Shown here: positions 16,645 to 25,035 of the stretch, one piece after another
How positions within the stretch are numbered: the first letter of the stretch is position 1
Layout of the letters: each line of letters starts with the position of its first letter
Assembly: GCA_003427395.1 (NCBI GenBank)
Contig: BFEA01000061.1
Span: 2,333,071-2,360,888 of the forward strand
DNA: 27,818 bases
Source of the DNA: Chara braunii
Lineage: Eukaryota; Streptophyta; Charophyceae; Charales; Characeae
Direction of reading: 5' to 3'
Translations under genes and position numbers: made by a program
Notes under the pieces: generated by a model
What the model was told of the DNA's origin: nothing
Seen by the model: the letters and a program-made list of their open reading frames with translations, nothing else
Database searches by the model: none

Positions 16645-16794
16645 TTTTTTTTTTTTCTTTTTTTTTTTTTTAAACAAACACCCCCCTGCAGTGTTAGTGC
16701 TGCTGGTAAGAGCAGGCAACACTAGCACCCGGGGTAAGGCTTCGTCTATTGGTGGGGAGCGTCACCTGCTGGAAAACGGGTCCAGTGTCCCTTA
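16645..16794 (-). mobile_element. LINE 3' tail, antisense copy (severely 5'-truncated)
   Basis: A T-run with one C (16645-16671) followed by the reverse complement of the last 120 or so bases of the LINE 3' UTR. It includes the GGTGCTAGTGTTGCCTGCTC segment and the conserved hairpin block at 16738-16794. Similarity stops right after the block, so this is either a very short truncated insertion or a SINE borrowing the LINE tail. Confidence 0.8.
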
Positions 16795-16799
16795 CACAG

Positions 16800-17424
16800 A
16801 GAGAATCAATAGCAAGAAATGTGATTAAGAGGGACGCCTGCCAGCATTGACTGCTCTGTCTCCAGAGGATTGACTGTGCAGGTTGGTGGAAAAGGGATAA
16901 ACCTCTTCACCCTGTGCTGGGTGCCAGAATCCTACTACTCAAGAACTAGTTTATCCCACTCCCAGCAGAATAGGACAGGAACATCCCAGAAGAACACTAT
17001 GTAGAAGAAGCCTGCCAGCATAGCCGACTGAAGTGAAGGCCTGCTCCTTCCTCCTCGCCCACCCTCTCACTCTCTCCCATACCAATCCAGACTTACCCAC
17101 CCATTGAGAGGGGGCGGGGGGGGGGAAGGAACACTATGTAGCAGAAGCCTGCCAGCACTTCCTTCCTTCTTTTTTTTTTTTTTTTTTTTTTCCTTCTACC
17201 TATTCTCTTCCTATATTTTCACAGACCTATTTTCGGTCTGATACCCTTCGGCCTGGTTTTGTGTGGCCTTGTGGCAATTTGTTGAGGAAGAGCAGCCTAT
17301 AGGCTATGATAGGAGGGGGAAGAAAGAGTAGCTAGGGGTACGAACCAGGGTTCAGAAGTCTGAGCCACCGTAGACTACGACAAAGTCCGTATTCACAGGT
17401 GGGAGAAATGACTGTGCCAAACAA

Positions 17425-17478
<54 letters not shown>

Positions 17479-17990
17479 ACTNTCCAACATTCAAACCAAT
17501 TGAGCCGCGGCATATTTCGCCCTCTCCATGTGCCACCAAAACTGCAGGGGATTTTTTTTTTTTTTTAAGCTGTTTTTGTCTTGTGCCCTTCACCCCAAAA
17601 TTCCTGGGCAAAAAAAGCACGAGATCATACAGCGGGACACCACTTAGCCATTCAAATGTCCGGAATTCGGAACGGTGCCCAGGGTCTGATAGACGCCAAT
17701 GCAGTAATTGGGTCACAACGCCACGCTGGTCGCATACACAGCGAGCAGAAGCCGGGGAAGGAACTCAAATCTCTCCAGAATGTCCAGCAATTGGGGCACA
17801 ACGCCAGTCTGGTCGAGTACACAGTGATGATGAAGGGAACGAGCCAGCCTGAACGAGCCTAAATCATCGATGCACTAAAACAAGTCTGCTTTAAATACTT
17901 AAGCATAAACGCGTTGGCCTCGGCCGCACAACTAAGAAGTCAATTGTGTGGCTCAACATTTACCAATTTCACATCCGTTGGGCATAAATT
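16800..17990. other. Non-coding, with poly(T) tracts and tRNA-like scraps
   Basis: No convincing gene. It holds T-runs at 17170-17190 and 17427-17477, an ambiguous base at 17482, a repeated GCCTGCCAGCA string (about 16824, 17008 and 17146), and minus-strand pieces resembling tRNA A-box (near 17490-17510) and B-box (near 17344-17355) sequences separated by poly(A). A tRNA-derived SINE relic is possible. Confidence 0.5.
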
Positions 17991-18010
17991 ATTCTTGCGG
18001 CTCCAGGAAA

Positions 18011-18137
18011 AAGAGCACACACACACACACACACACACAAACCTCTATTAGATCAGTTTAAATATTTCACACAAGTCCTCACACACACACACACACACAC
18101 ACACCTCAATGAGATCAGTTTACATATTTCACCCAAG
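18011..18137. repeat. (CA)n with duplicated flank
   Basis: Two (CA)n runs (about 18015-18039 and 18082-18104), each followed by near-identical sequence, ACCTCTATTAGATCAGTTTA and ACCTCAATGAGATCAGTTTA. It is a tandem duplication with a unit of about 67 bp. Confidence 0.85.
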
Positions 18138-18236
18138 TCCTGGGTGGTATGGGAAGAATGAATGAAATCAAGATTGCTCAGGAGAACCTGGAGTAGAGAG
18201 AAAGGTAGGGTTTGGACACTGAAATCAATACATTGA

Positions 18237-18266
18237 GGGGAGGGGCTAGGGGCTAGGGGCTAGGGG
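18237..18266 (+). other. G-quadruplex-type tract, (GGGGCTA)n
   Basis: Five GGGG runs separated by A, CTA, CTA and CTA. This fits the classical four-tetrad G-quadruplex pattern with short loops. It resembles a telomere-type repeat but is a short interstitial array. Confidence 0.85.
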
Positions 18267-18599
18267 TTATTCCCAATAACAAATTTTGGTACGAGGCGAA
18301 CAGGTTGGCGGGGTCAATCCCTCACCCACCCACCCACCCCGCCTCCTCCCACGGCACAGAAAGCACAGCACTGGTCTGACAGAGGTGAGATCTCAGACTG
18401 GCACCACAAGGGAAGGTTAAGAGCGCTGATAAGGAAGTCAACGGTAGCAATAGGTGGCTAGAGGAAGGAAGGAAGGGCGGGCAGGCGGGCACAGAGCATA
18501 TCCTAGAATCATTAGCTTCCCTACCATCATCATCAGTATCCTTTTCAGCAAGAGCATCATCATCACCACCAACCTATGGCATCCGGGCATCAGTAGACG

Positions 18600-18758
18600 T
18601 TAAACCACGAGTACTTGGCCCAGCTATCGGCCGCGGAAAAGAAATAGAGTCAAAACGTTTCTAGTTGGATGAATTTGGGCGCGCCTGTAGTGGCCCGTAC
18701 GTTTCCTAAAATCGCGTAGCATTAACGGGCACGACTTTAGGAAGTACTGGCGGCTTAA
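18600..18758 (-). mobile_element. MITE-like element, subfamily 1, copy 2 (inverted)
   Basis: The plus strand begins TTAAACCACGAGTACTTGGC and ends AGTACTGGCGGCTTAA, giving inverted termini flanked by TTAA on both sides. The interior is the reverse complement of the copies at 16378 and 24611. Internal inverted pieces (TTTCCTAAAATCG with CGACTTTAGGAA) add secondary structure. TTAA at both ends suggests a TTAA target duplication as with piggyBac-type elements, or it is part of the inverted repeat. Confidence 0.78.
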
Positions 18759-18845
18759 GGTGGGATGGTGGGCACGGTTCCCGGCATGTCCTATACCTTT
18801 TCGTGTGCTGGGACAGTGGGCCCGGTTACCCTTTCACTGTAATCT

Positions 18846-18903
18846 AAGGGACGCTGGACCCATTTTCCAGCAGGCGCAGGTCCCCACCAATAGATTGGAG
18901 CCC
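18846..18903 (+). repeat. Conserved LINE 3'-tail motif with hairpin, copy 4
   Basis: AAGGGACGCTGGACCCATTT, then TCCAGC and CCCCACCAATAGATTGGAGCC. The hairpin stem is preserved. No poly(A) follows nearby, and the flanks do not match the LINE, so this is an older or differently derived copy. Confidence 0.8.
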
Positions 18904-18963
18904 CCCGGCAAGTCAGGTTAGAGTGTATGTTTTTCCCATCACTCCTATCTGATGTCACGGGTG

Positions 18964-19173
18964 TTAAACCACCAGTACTTGGCCCCGGCTATCGATGCCG
19001 AGCCTGGAATGCCCCTGCGCGCCAATTTTCGCCGAAGCGCCGGGGTACCGTTTTCAAAAATTTTTGGCTGGCGCTTCCAGCCATTGTGGTCCGGTACCCC
19101 GAAGCCCTAAAGGCGCGGCGCGGTAACAGGAAAGCGCCGCGGCCGATAGCTGGGCCAAGTACTGGTGGTTTAA
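18964..19173. mobile_element. MITE-like element, subfamily 2, with about 30-bp terminal inverted repeats
   Basis: The left end TTAAACCACCAGTACTTGGC continues to GGCTATCG, and the right end is its near-exact inverse. The element is 210 bp, with TTAA at both edges. The GC-rich interior holds a small hairpin (GGCTGGCGCTTCCAGCC). It shares termini but not interior with subfamily 1. No transposase lies in the window, so it is non-autonomous. Confidence 0.85.
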
Positions 19174-19500
19174 CCAAAAAAAAAAACAAGGGTCATTTTA
19201 ACCAGACCAGACTTGTCAGGCCATTTATAACAAAACCCAAGGGTCATTTTAACCAAACTTGCGGCCAATCCATAAGAGTGGATTCATACTAACTAACAAA
19301 AAACAAATTGAAAAAAGAAAGAAAAAACTTAAAAAACCTATAAAACAGCAAGGCAAAAGTGTGTTTTCATGCAAAATTCACTCTTTTCAGTTTTCAGGGT
19401 TTTCAGGATTTTTCAGGGCTAGCCAAAACAGTGAACTCCAAGACCCCAACAAACACCAAACTTGGCTGACACAGACCTTGACCAAAAAAAAAAACAGGGG

Positions 19501-19549
<49 letters not shown>

Positions 19550-19844
19550 AGAGAAAACTTAAAAACATGATCTCCAATGCACTTTTCAGGGTTGAGGGGG
19601 GTTAACCGGGGCTGAAAAGAGGGGGTCCCTGTTAACTGCTTAATATGTAGATTGCAGGCTCGGCAGAAAGCATATTTTGGTTCGTCAATTTTGGGTCCCA
19701 TGGGCTGGTGGTTTAACAGACTCGGCTCTCGTGGTGCAAGGGTGCCGGGTCGGTTCCATGCATTCACGGATGGGCTTGGGCCCAAGAAGAAAAGTAAGGG
19801 TCCAGAACTACTGCACACGGATGGGCGCTCCCTGATCCCACTGA
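19174..19844. other. Non-coding, A-rich with poly(A) at 19501-19548
   Basis: It includes a short direct repeat (AAGGGTCATTTTAACCA at about 19188 and 19240) and a 48-nt A-run. No gene was recognised. Confidence 0.6.
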
Positions 19845-19847
19845 AAC

Positions 19848-19985
19848 CACAGGTACTTGGCTCGTACATATAGGCCGCGGGCCCTTCCCATTGAAGTGCT
19901 GCGTTTTTTGGGCCTCGGATACCGGAGCAAAATGGCTGGCAGCGCCAGACAAAAGCAAGTTGCACAGTTGGGTTTTTTGGCGGCA
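19848..19985 (-). mobile_element. MITE-like element, subfamily 2, decayed inverted copy
   Basis: On the minus strand it reads CTGGCGCTGCCAGCCATTTT and CCGGTATCCGAGGCCC, then ends near GAGCCAAGTACCTGTGGTTT. This matches the right half of the element at 18964-19173 (CTGGCGCTTCCAGCC, CCGGTACCCCGAAGCCC, GGGCCAAGTACTGGTGGTTT). The left end is not recognisable. Confidence 0.65.
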
Positions 19986-20390
19986 CAGTGCATTTCCAGC
20001 GTCAGAGAGAAATGCGGCGGAAGTACAGGTGTGTGTGTGTATCCAGTAGATTGATCTCGGCATCACTTGCATGAACCAGATACACAAACACACACAAACA
20101 CACACACACTTACTTTGATGGCATCTTTTTTTTTTTTTTTTGGCAAAAAACACCAGACGGGAGAGCTCCTGCTGCCGGAAGGGGTATTGTTTCTTGGACT
20201 GACTGAGATCTCATTGGGCCGACATACTACTTCTTTCTAGGTCCCACAGGGAGCGATTCTACGAGTTCCAAGGCTCCCTAGCGGCCATGGCCTGTGTGCG
20301 AAATGATGATTTCTGTCCAAAATGGTGCCGTGTTTCTTAATGTTTGCTAAAATGACCGCGGGGAAACTACGCGAGAGTCACAAAAACGAG

Positions 20391-20467
20391 TTATAATCTA
20401 GGCTACCAGCCGGGCCGCCCGGGTCCCGGGTGGCCAGCCCGTGCAAGGACCAGGGAAGGTACCAGGG

Positions 20468-20502
<35 letters not shown>

Positions 20503-20645
20503 CGAAAATAAACTATGTTATGAAGAAAAANGAAATTCTGCACCAAATTTAGAACAAAAATAAAATTAAGTTCTTTTTTTTTTTTTTTTTTTTTTGGCCC
20601 GGCCGGGCAAGTCACCCCGGGCCACTCTGGTAGCCTAGGTTATAA
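20391..20645. mobile_element. Inverted-repeat element with poly(A)/poly(T) arms
   Basis: The left end TTATAATCTAGGCTACCAG is mirrored by CTGGTAGCCTAGGTTATAA at the right. GC-rich sequence follows inside each end, then an A-run (20467-20500) and a T-run (20573-20595) that could also pair. The whole could fold into one long hairpin. It is a MITE-like or fold-back structure. One ambiguous base is at 20531. Confidence 0.7.
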
Positions 20646-20837
20646 TTGCACCATGGGCCGAGATACAGGTTCAAATTTCAGTTCGGGCAATGTATACAAC
20701 CCAGCTTTCTGGCCAGGTACGGTGCCCCAAGTGCAATTGCAAACTCTATCTTGCCCCATAGTGCATTTATAACTACTCCCTTTTGTGACTCTACTGAAGT
20801 TCCCCCCAAAAGAAATCAAGCACATAGATTGCGTGCC

Positions 20838-21008
20838 CATCTTTTCAGCAAAACAAGGTTCTACAAAGTGAAAGAGAGAGGAAGACAGGGAGAGCGAAAG
20901 AGGGTGGGCATGTGTGTGTGTGTGTGTCAGAGAGAGCCATCTTTTCAGCAAAACAAGGTTCTACAAAGTGAAAGACAAAGGGAGAGAGGGAGAGAGAAAG
21001 AGGGTGGG

Positions 21009-21081
<73 letters not shown>

Positions 21082-21090
21082 CAGAGAGAA
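20838..21090. repeat. 100-bp tandem duplication with (GT)n/(GA)n
   Basis: CATCTTTTCAGCAAAACAAG begins at 20838 and again at 20938. Each unit continues with a GA-rich tract and ends in a (GT)n run (20911-20928 and 21011-21050). An (AG)n tract follows. Confidence 0.88.
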
Positions 21091-21512
21091 AGTTAGCCAT
21101 GGCATGCAAATATTTCACAAGATTACTACCAGACTAATCAAGCGCTCCCCATCAAACCAATTTGGCACACAATACAATTTGTACAATTTTTGGATGCACG
21201 CCAGCAGATATGTCGACTGGGTTGCGGAGTAACAAGCACATATGCCCGGCCCTGCCAGCACCACCAGAAACCAACTTATTATCAACCAATCACAAAAATA
21301 GTTTGAAATTTGAATGGGTCCCATGCTTTCAATACACAAAGCTTCCAGCAGGTGGAGTGGATGTGATACATGCAAGACACACTGTAGCACCCCTTCGAAA
21401 TGGGTGTGTCCTTCCTGCAGCATACTAAACCATACTCTCCTCAACCAGAATGCTCGGGGGATGTCGTGGCCAGAATCACTCCATTCACACCATCATTCAC
21501 ACCATCCACACA

Positions 21513-21516
<4 letters not shown>

Positions 21517-21598
<82 letters not shown>
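21517..21598 (+). repeat. 82-nt poly(A) tract
   Basis: An uninterrupted A-run. The upstream sequence (CCATTCACACCATCATTCAC) is not a recognisable LINE tail. It may mark the 3' end of an unidentified retroposed sequence. Length may be inflated or misassembled. Confidence 0.9.
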
Positions 21599-21600
<2 letters not shown>

Positions 21601-21898
21601 ATCCTCTACTACCTGCGGACTGCAGTGAATACTACTCTCCCTACTTCCGTCCCCCGTCCCTCTGATGTCCAGTCGCTTTCTTGAATCACAACCGGCCTCC
21701 AGAAAAAAAAAAATTGATGTCCAGTCGGTTTCTGGATTCACAAGGGGGGCTGCTGCCTCAGTGCCTGTCGTCGTCGTCTATGCCACCAACATTGCAAAAA
21801 ACGTTTTTCTTCTGATCAAACCAACACTTTGCCAACAACCCTTCATGCCTCTTCTTGGAAAAGCTAAACACTTCTATCTTTTTCCTTTTTCCCACACA

Positions 21899-21962
21899 TA
21901 TATATCGTCAAATAGAACTGCCCGGTAATATACATATATATCGTATATATATATATATATAA
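21899..21962 (-). repeat. (TA)n with hammerhead repeat end scrap
   Basis: ATATATCGTCAAATAGAACT, then GCCCGGTAAT, matches the outer end of units A to C and breaks off after 25 or so bases into more (TA)n. No ribozyme core is present. Confidence 0.8.
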
Positions 21963-22035
21963 ATATACCTTCGATGAGCAATCACAAATATTGGACAACC
22001 GCCCACTGCAGAACCCTGTGTCATCGAAAGCGCCT

Positions 22036-22148
22036 CCTGGACATGGCCGCTGTCCAGATGCATTGCATTCACAATCTTCGGTTTCGTCAACCACCCTTTA
22101 GAACCGCATGGACATGGGCTCGGTCCAGATGCATTGCGTTCAAAACCT
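22036..22148. repeat. 72-bp imperfect tandem duplication
   Basis: GGACATGG followed by GTCCAGATGCATTGC occurs at 22036 and 22108 with a shared 3' part. The two copies differ at several bases. Confidence 0.8.
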
Positions 22149-22606
22149 TGGCGGATGGCAACAGTTGAAGGGACAAGAAAAAGCACAACGACCACGACAG
22201 CAGAAAACGTCCATGACAGAAAACGAATGCAGATTGCAGCAGCCTTGTGATGGGGCTACTCACACTAGCACTTTCCTGAATGCATCTCACAGCAATTACG
22301 TCCACAGCTGAATGCATGTGACAGCGATCGCGTCCAGAGCTGCCGAGTCCATAGAGTGACATAGTGCCAGCCTGCCCTTACAACTGGACACACCTTTTTA
22401 ACAATAATACAGAAAAACTAACGCCGTGCAATGCATAAGCCTATGGGTTGTCAGGCAAACACCAGGCACAGCGTCCTCTAGGAATGAATCGGACATTTTT
22501 TTTGCATAGAAGTAGAACTAGCTGCTCTTTTTTGAAGTAGAACTAGCAGCTCTGAGAACAACATTTTCCATCTTTTTCTGGAGTTGATCAATACTACAAG
22601 TCTGTA

Positions 22607-22640
<34 letters not shown>
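22607..22640. repeat. (CAT)n microsatellite
   Basis: About eleven CAT units. A second CAT array lies at 26671-26695. Confidence 0.95.
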
Positions 22641-22641
<1 letters not shown>

Positions 22642-22748
22642 CCAAAAAGTGGAAAAAAAAAACATCCTGCACCTCCAAAATTCCAAACGCATGACATATA
22701 GACTGCACTTTTTTCACTATGTTGCCGTCAAGTTTCATGGCGTGCGAG

Positions 22749-22823
22749 TTGAATCAGAGAATTGAACATGCAACCCATAGAGCTTGCCAGGCAGATGCCT
22801 AACCAATAGGCTAAGTAGGCTGG
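22749..22823 (-). tRNA. tRNA-like sequence (pseudogene or SINE head)
   Basis: The minus strand holds a good D-arm, TA then GCCTATTGGTTAGGC with a 4-bp stem, matching the pol III A box. It then has a 7-nt loop CTGGCAA (T33, anticodon GGC, A37) and GTTCAATTC, matching the B box. The anticodon stem has only two pairs, and the T-stem is poor. It cannot be a functional tRNA as it stands; a tRNA-derived SINE or an old tRNA copy is likelier. Confidence 0.4.
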
Positions 22824-22936
22824 GGGAGGGTCTGATGCCTAACCCCTCCCCCCTCACACCAAAGACTTTTCTACAGTTATTTATGGAGCAGATGACTTGC
22901 ACTGCCGGCCACGCCCCGGTCGTGGTCCATGAACAC

Positions 22937-23565
22937 CGCTGACTGGCACACCGCATTCCTGGGTGCGTAAACCGCCGACTGCCTCACTTTCATCTTTAGC
23001 GTCTGACACAAACCGATCGCGCATTTTCTTGCCGCGCCCTGGCAGTCCGCGAACAGCTGACCGGCACGCCACATTCCTTTCCTTGGTGTCGAAGCCGCTG
23101 ACTGGCACAGCGCCATGTACCGCCGACTGCCTCATTGTCATCTTTAGTGTGTGACACAAACCAACCGCGCATTTTCTTGCCGCGCCCTGGCGGTCCGCGA
23201 ACAGCTGACCGGCACGACGCATTCCTTTCCTTGGTGTCTAAGCCGCTGACTGGCACAGCGCCATGTACCGCCGACTGCCTCACTTTCATCTTTAGCGTCT
23301 GACCCAAACCAACCCCGCATTTTCTTGCCGCGCCCTGGCGGTCCGCGAACAGACCAGCACGCCGCATTCCGTTCGTTGGTGTCTAAGCCGCTGACTGGCA
23401 CAGCGCCATGTACCGCCGACTGCCTCACTTTCATCTTTAGTGTCTGACCCAAACCAACCGCGCATTTTCTTGCCGCGCCCTGGCGGTCCACGAACAACTG
23501 ACCGACACGCCGGATTCCTTTCCTTGATGTCTAAACCGCTGACCGGCACAGCGCCATGTTTGGCG
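22937..23565. repeat. 148-bp tandem repeat (minisatellite), about four units
   Basis: The string GACTGCCTCA recurs at 22977, 23125, 23273 and 23418 (spacing 148, 148 and 145). Each unit contains CATTTTCTTGCCGCGCCCTG and CCGCTGACTGGCACAGCGCC. The minus strand has long open frames, but 148 is not a multiple of three, so the peptide would shift frame each unit; it is not coding. The edges decay into shorter CCGCTGACxGGCAC repeats. Confidence 0.9.
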
Positions 23566-23647
23566 CGATAAACCGCAGACAGGCAACACCGCCATCATTG
23601 GTGCAATGAACCGCTGACGGACACACCCACCGCCTTCGGCGCATGAA

Positions 23648-23770
23648 CAGCGCTGACGCCACAACTACTTTCCTCCAAAACATCAGGCACCATTTGGCTG
23701 CACACTCACAATTCTCGCAGGAGAAGAGCGCTGACACCACAACTACTTTCCACCAAAAAATCAGCCCCAT
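23648..23770. repeat. 78-bp direct repeat
   Basis: AGCGCTGACGCCACAACTAC near 23649 recurs as AGCGCTGACACCACAACTAC near 23727, each followed by TTTCCxCCAAAA and a similar C-rich tail. It shares the CGCTGAC string with the 148-bp array. Confidence 0.82.
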
Positions 23771-24610
23771 CGGGCTGTAGACTCACATTTCCCAGAGGAG
23801 ATAGCGTTGAAAAGACATCTGCTGTTTCTGCAGAACATTCTTTGAAGGGAACAGAGCACAACAAGCGAATAAAAGACAGGTTTAGCTGCTGTCTGCTGTC
23901 TCCGGCTTCTCAGGGCGGCGCGTTTGCACACCTGCACTTTCCAAAATGGCATCCGACCGCGACGTTGTGTGGACCTGGCTGAATCTGACCGCAATCGCGG
24001 GCAGAACCTCATACAAAAAAGTCCTAGTGAGTGTGAGTATGCCCTGAGAAACATTCTTTGCAATCTGTAGCACCAAAAGAGTCTTTGTGCAGTGCATGGC
24101 TTTTCGCGGGAGCGGGGAGGGCTCCCCACGTGCGACCGCCCGCCCCGCAAAGGAGACGACGTGCAGCACATCCCATCCACCAGCAAATGCAAGTCATCCA
24201 CCACGCAAGTCAGGCACTCGCCGCCCCACCACCCACCACAAACGACGAATTTTTCCGTGTTCTAGGGGAAGATTCATTCTCACTCTCTAGAGTCTCTACA
24301 CTTGCTGACAGGTGCAGTGAGGCCCGCAAACTGGCAAGGGGACACACGGAAAAAAAAAAAAAAAAAAGGGGAAGAAGTGAGAGAAACCTGCGCTAGCATG
24401 AAATAACACGCCATTCCGGATCCTGAAACCAGAAAGCGAGCAGCTTTACCCCACGCGGGAGTTTTGAGCGCCAGCGCCACTACCGGTAGGCTAACGTACG
24501 AGACAGCAGTCATGACCGATATGGAAGAGGATAATTCTTTTTTTCTTTTTTTTTTTCTTTTTTTTAACAGGTCCTTATGGCCCTGGCTCCATTTCCATTC
24601 TGGGGAGCAT
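23771..24610. other. No recognised gene; possible isolated first exon
   Basis: An ATG in good context at 23946 (CCAAAATGGC) opens a 28-codon frame beginning MASDRDVVWTWLNLTAIAGR. The string GTGAGT at about 24026, a splice-donor-like site, lies within it. I cannot identify the product or a following exon. The rest is GC-rich and featureless, apart from an A-run near 24350 and T-runs near 24537-24565. Confidence 0.3.
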
Positions 24611-24773
24611 CAAACCACCAGTAGTACTTCCTAAAGCCGTGCCCTTTAACGAGCCACGATATTAGGAAACGTACGGGCCACTACAGGAGCGACCAAATTC
24701 ATCCGACTAGAAACGTTTCTACTCTTATTTTTTTTCCCTCGACCAATTGGCCTGGGCCAAGTACTGGTGGTAT
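24611..24773 (+). mobile_element. MITE-like element, subfamily 1, copy 3
   Basis: It begins AAACCACCAGTAGTACTTCC and ends GGGCCAAGTACTGGTGGTAT, so the termini are inverted. The interior AGGAAACGTACGGGCCACTA, then CAAATTCATCCGACTAGAAA, matches the other two copies. A T-run interrupts it near 24728. Confidence 0.8.
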
Positions 24774-24950
24774 TACCCCTCAACGAAGCCAGAAGGGTGA
24801 GTAGTCCTTCTGCTGCTTATTCCACGGAGAAGCCAAACAACTGCATTGATTTTTTTTATTTTTTTTATTTTTTTTTTAAACAACTGCATTGTCGAGGGAA
24901 CCAATTTGGCTTACGGAAGGTTCAAGCGCTTGAACTTTCTTACTAAAAAA

Positions 24951-25035
24951 TAGATATCTATAGAATCAAGTCCTACTAAATATAGATATCCATAGAATCA
25001 CAACCTACTAAACATAGATATCTATAGAATCAAAT
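24951..25035. repeat. 32-bp tandem repeat, three units
   Basis: TAGATATCTATAGAATCAAG, then TCCTACTAAA; units start at 24951, 24983 and 25015 with few differences. Confidence 0.9.

Noticed and set aside
17340-17515. tRNA gene on the minus strand
   Set aside because: A-box-like and B-box-like pieces are separated by a 50-nt poly(A) run and no cloverleaf can be drawn; at most a SINE scrap.
22877-23664. Overlapping minus-strand open frames with repeated Cys/Arg-rich peptides
   Set aside because: They lie over the 148-bp array. The unit length is not a multiple of three, so the peptide changes frame in each unit.
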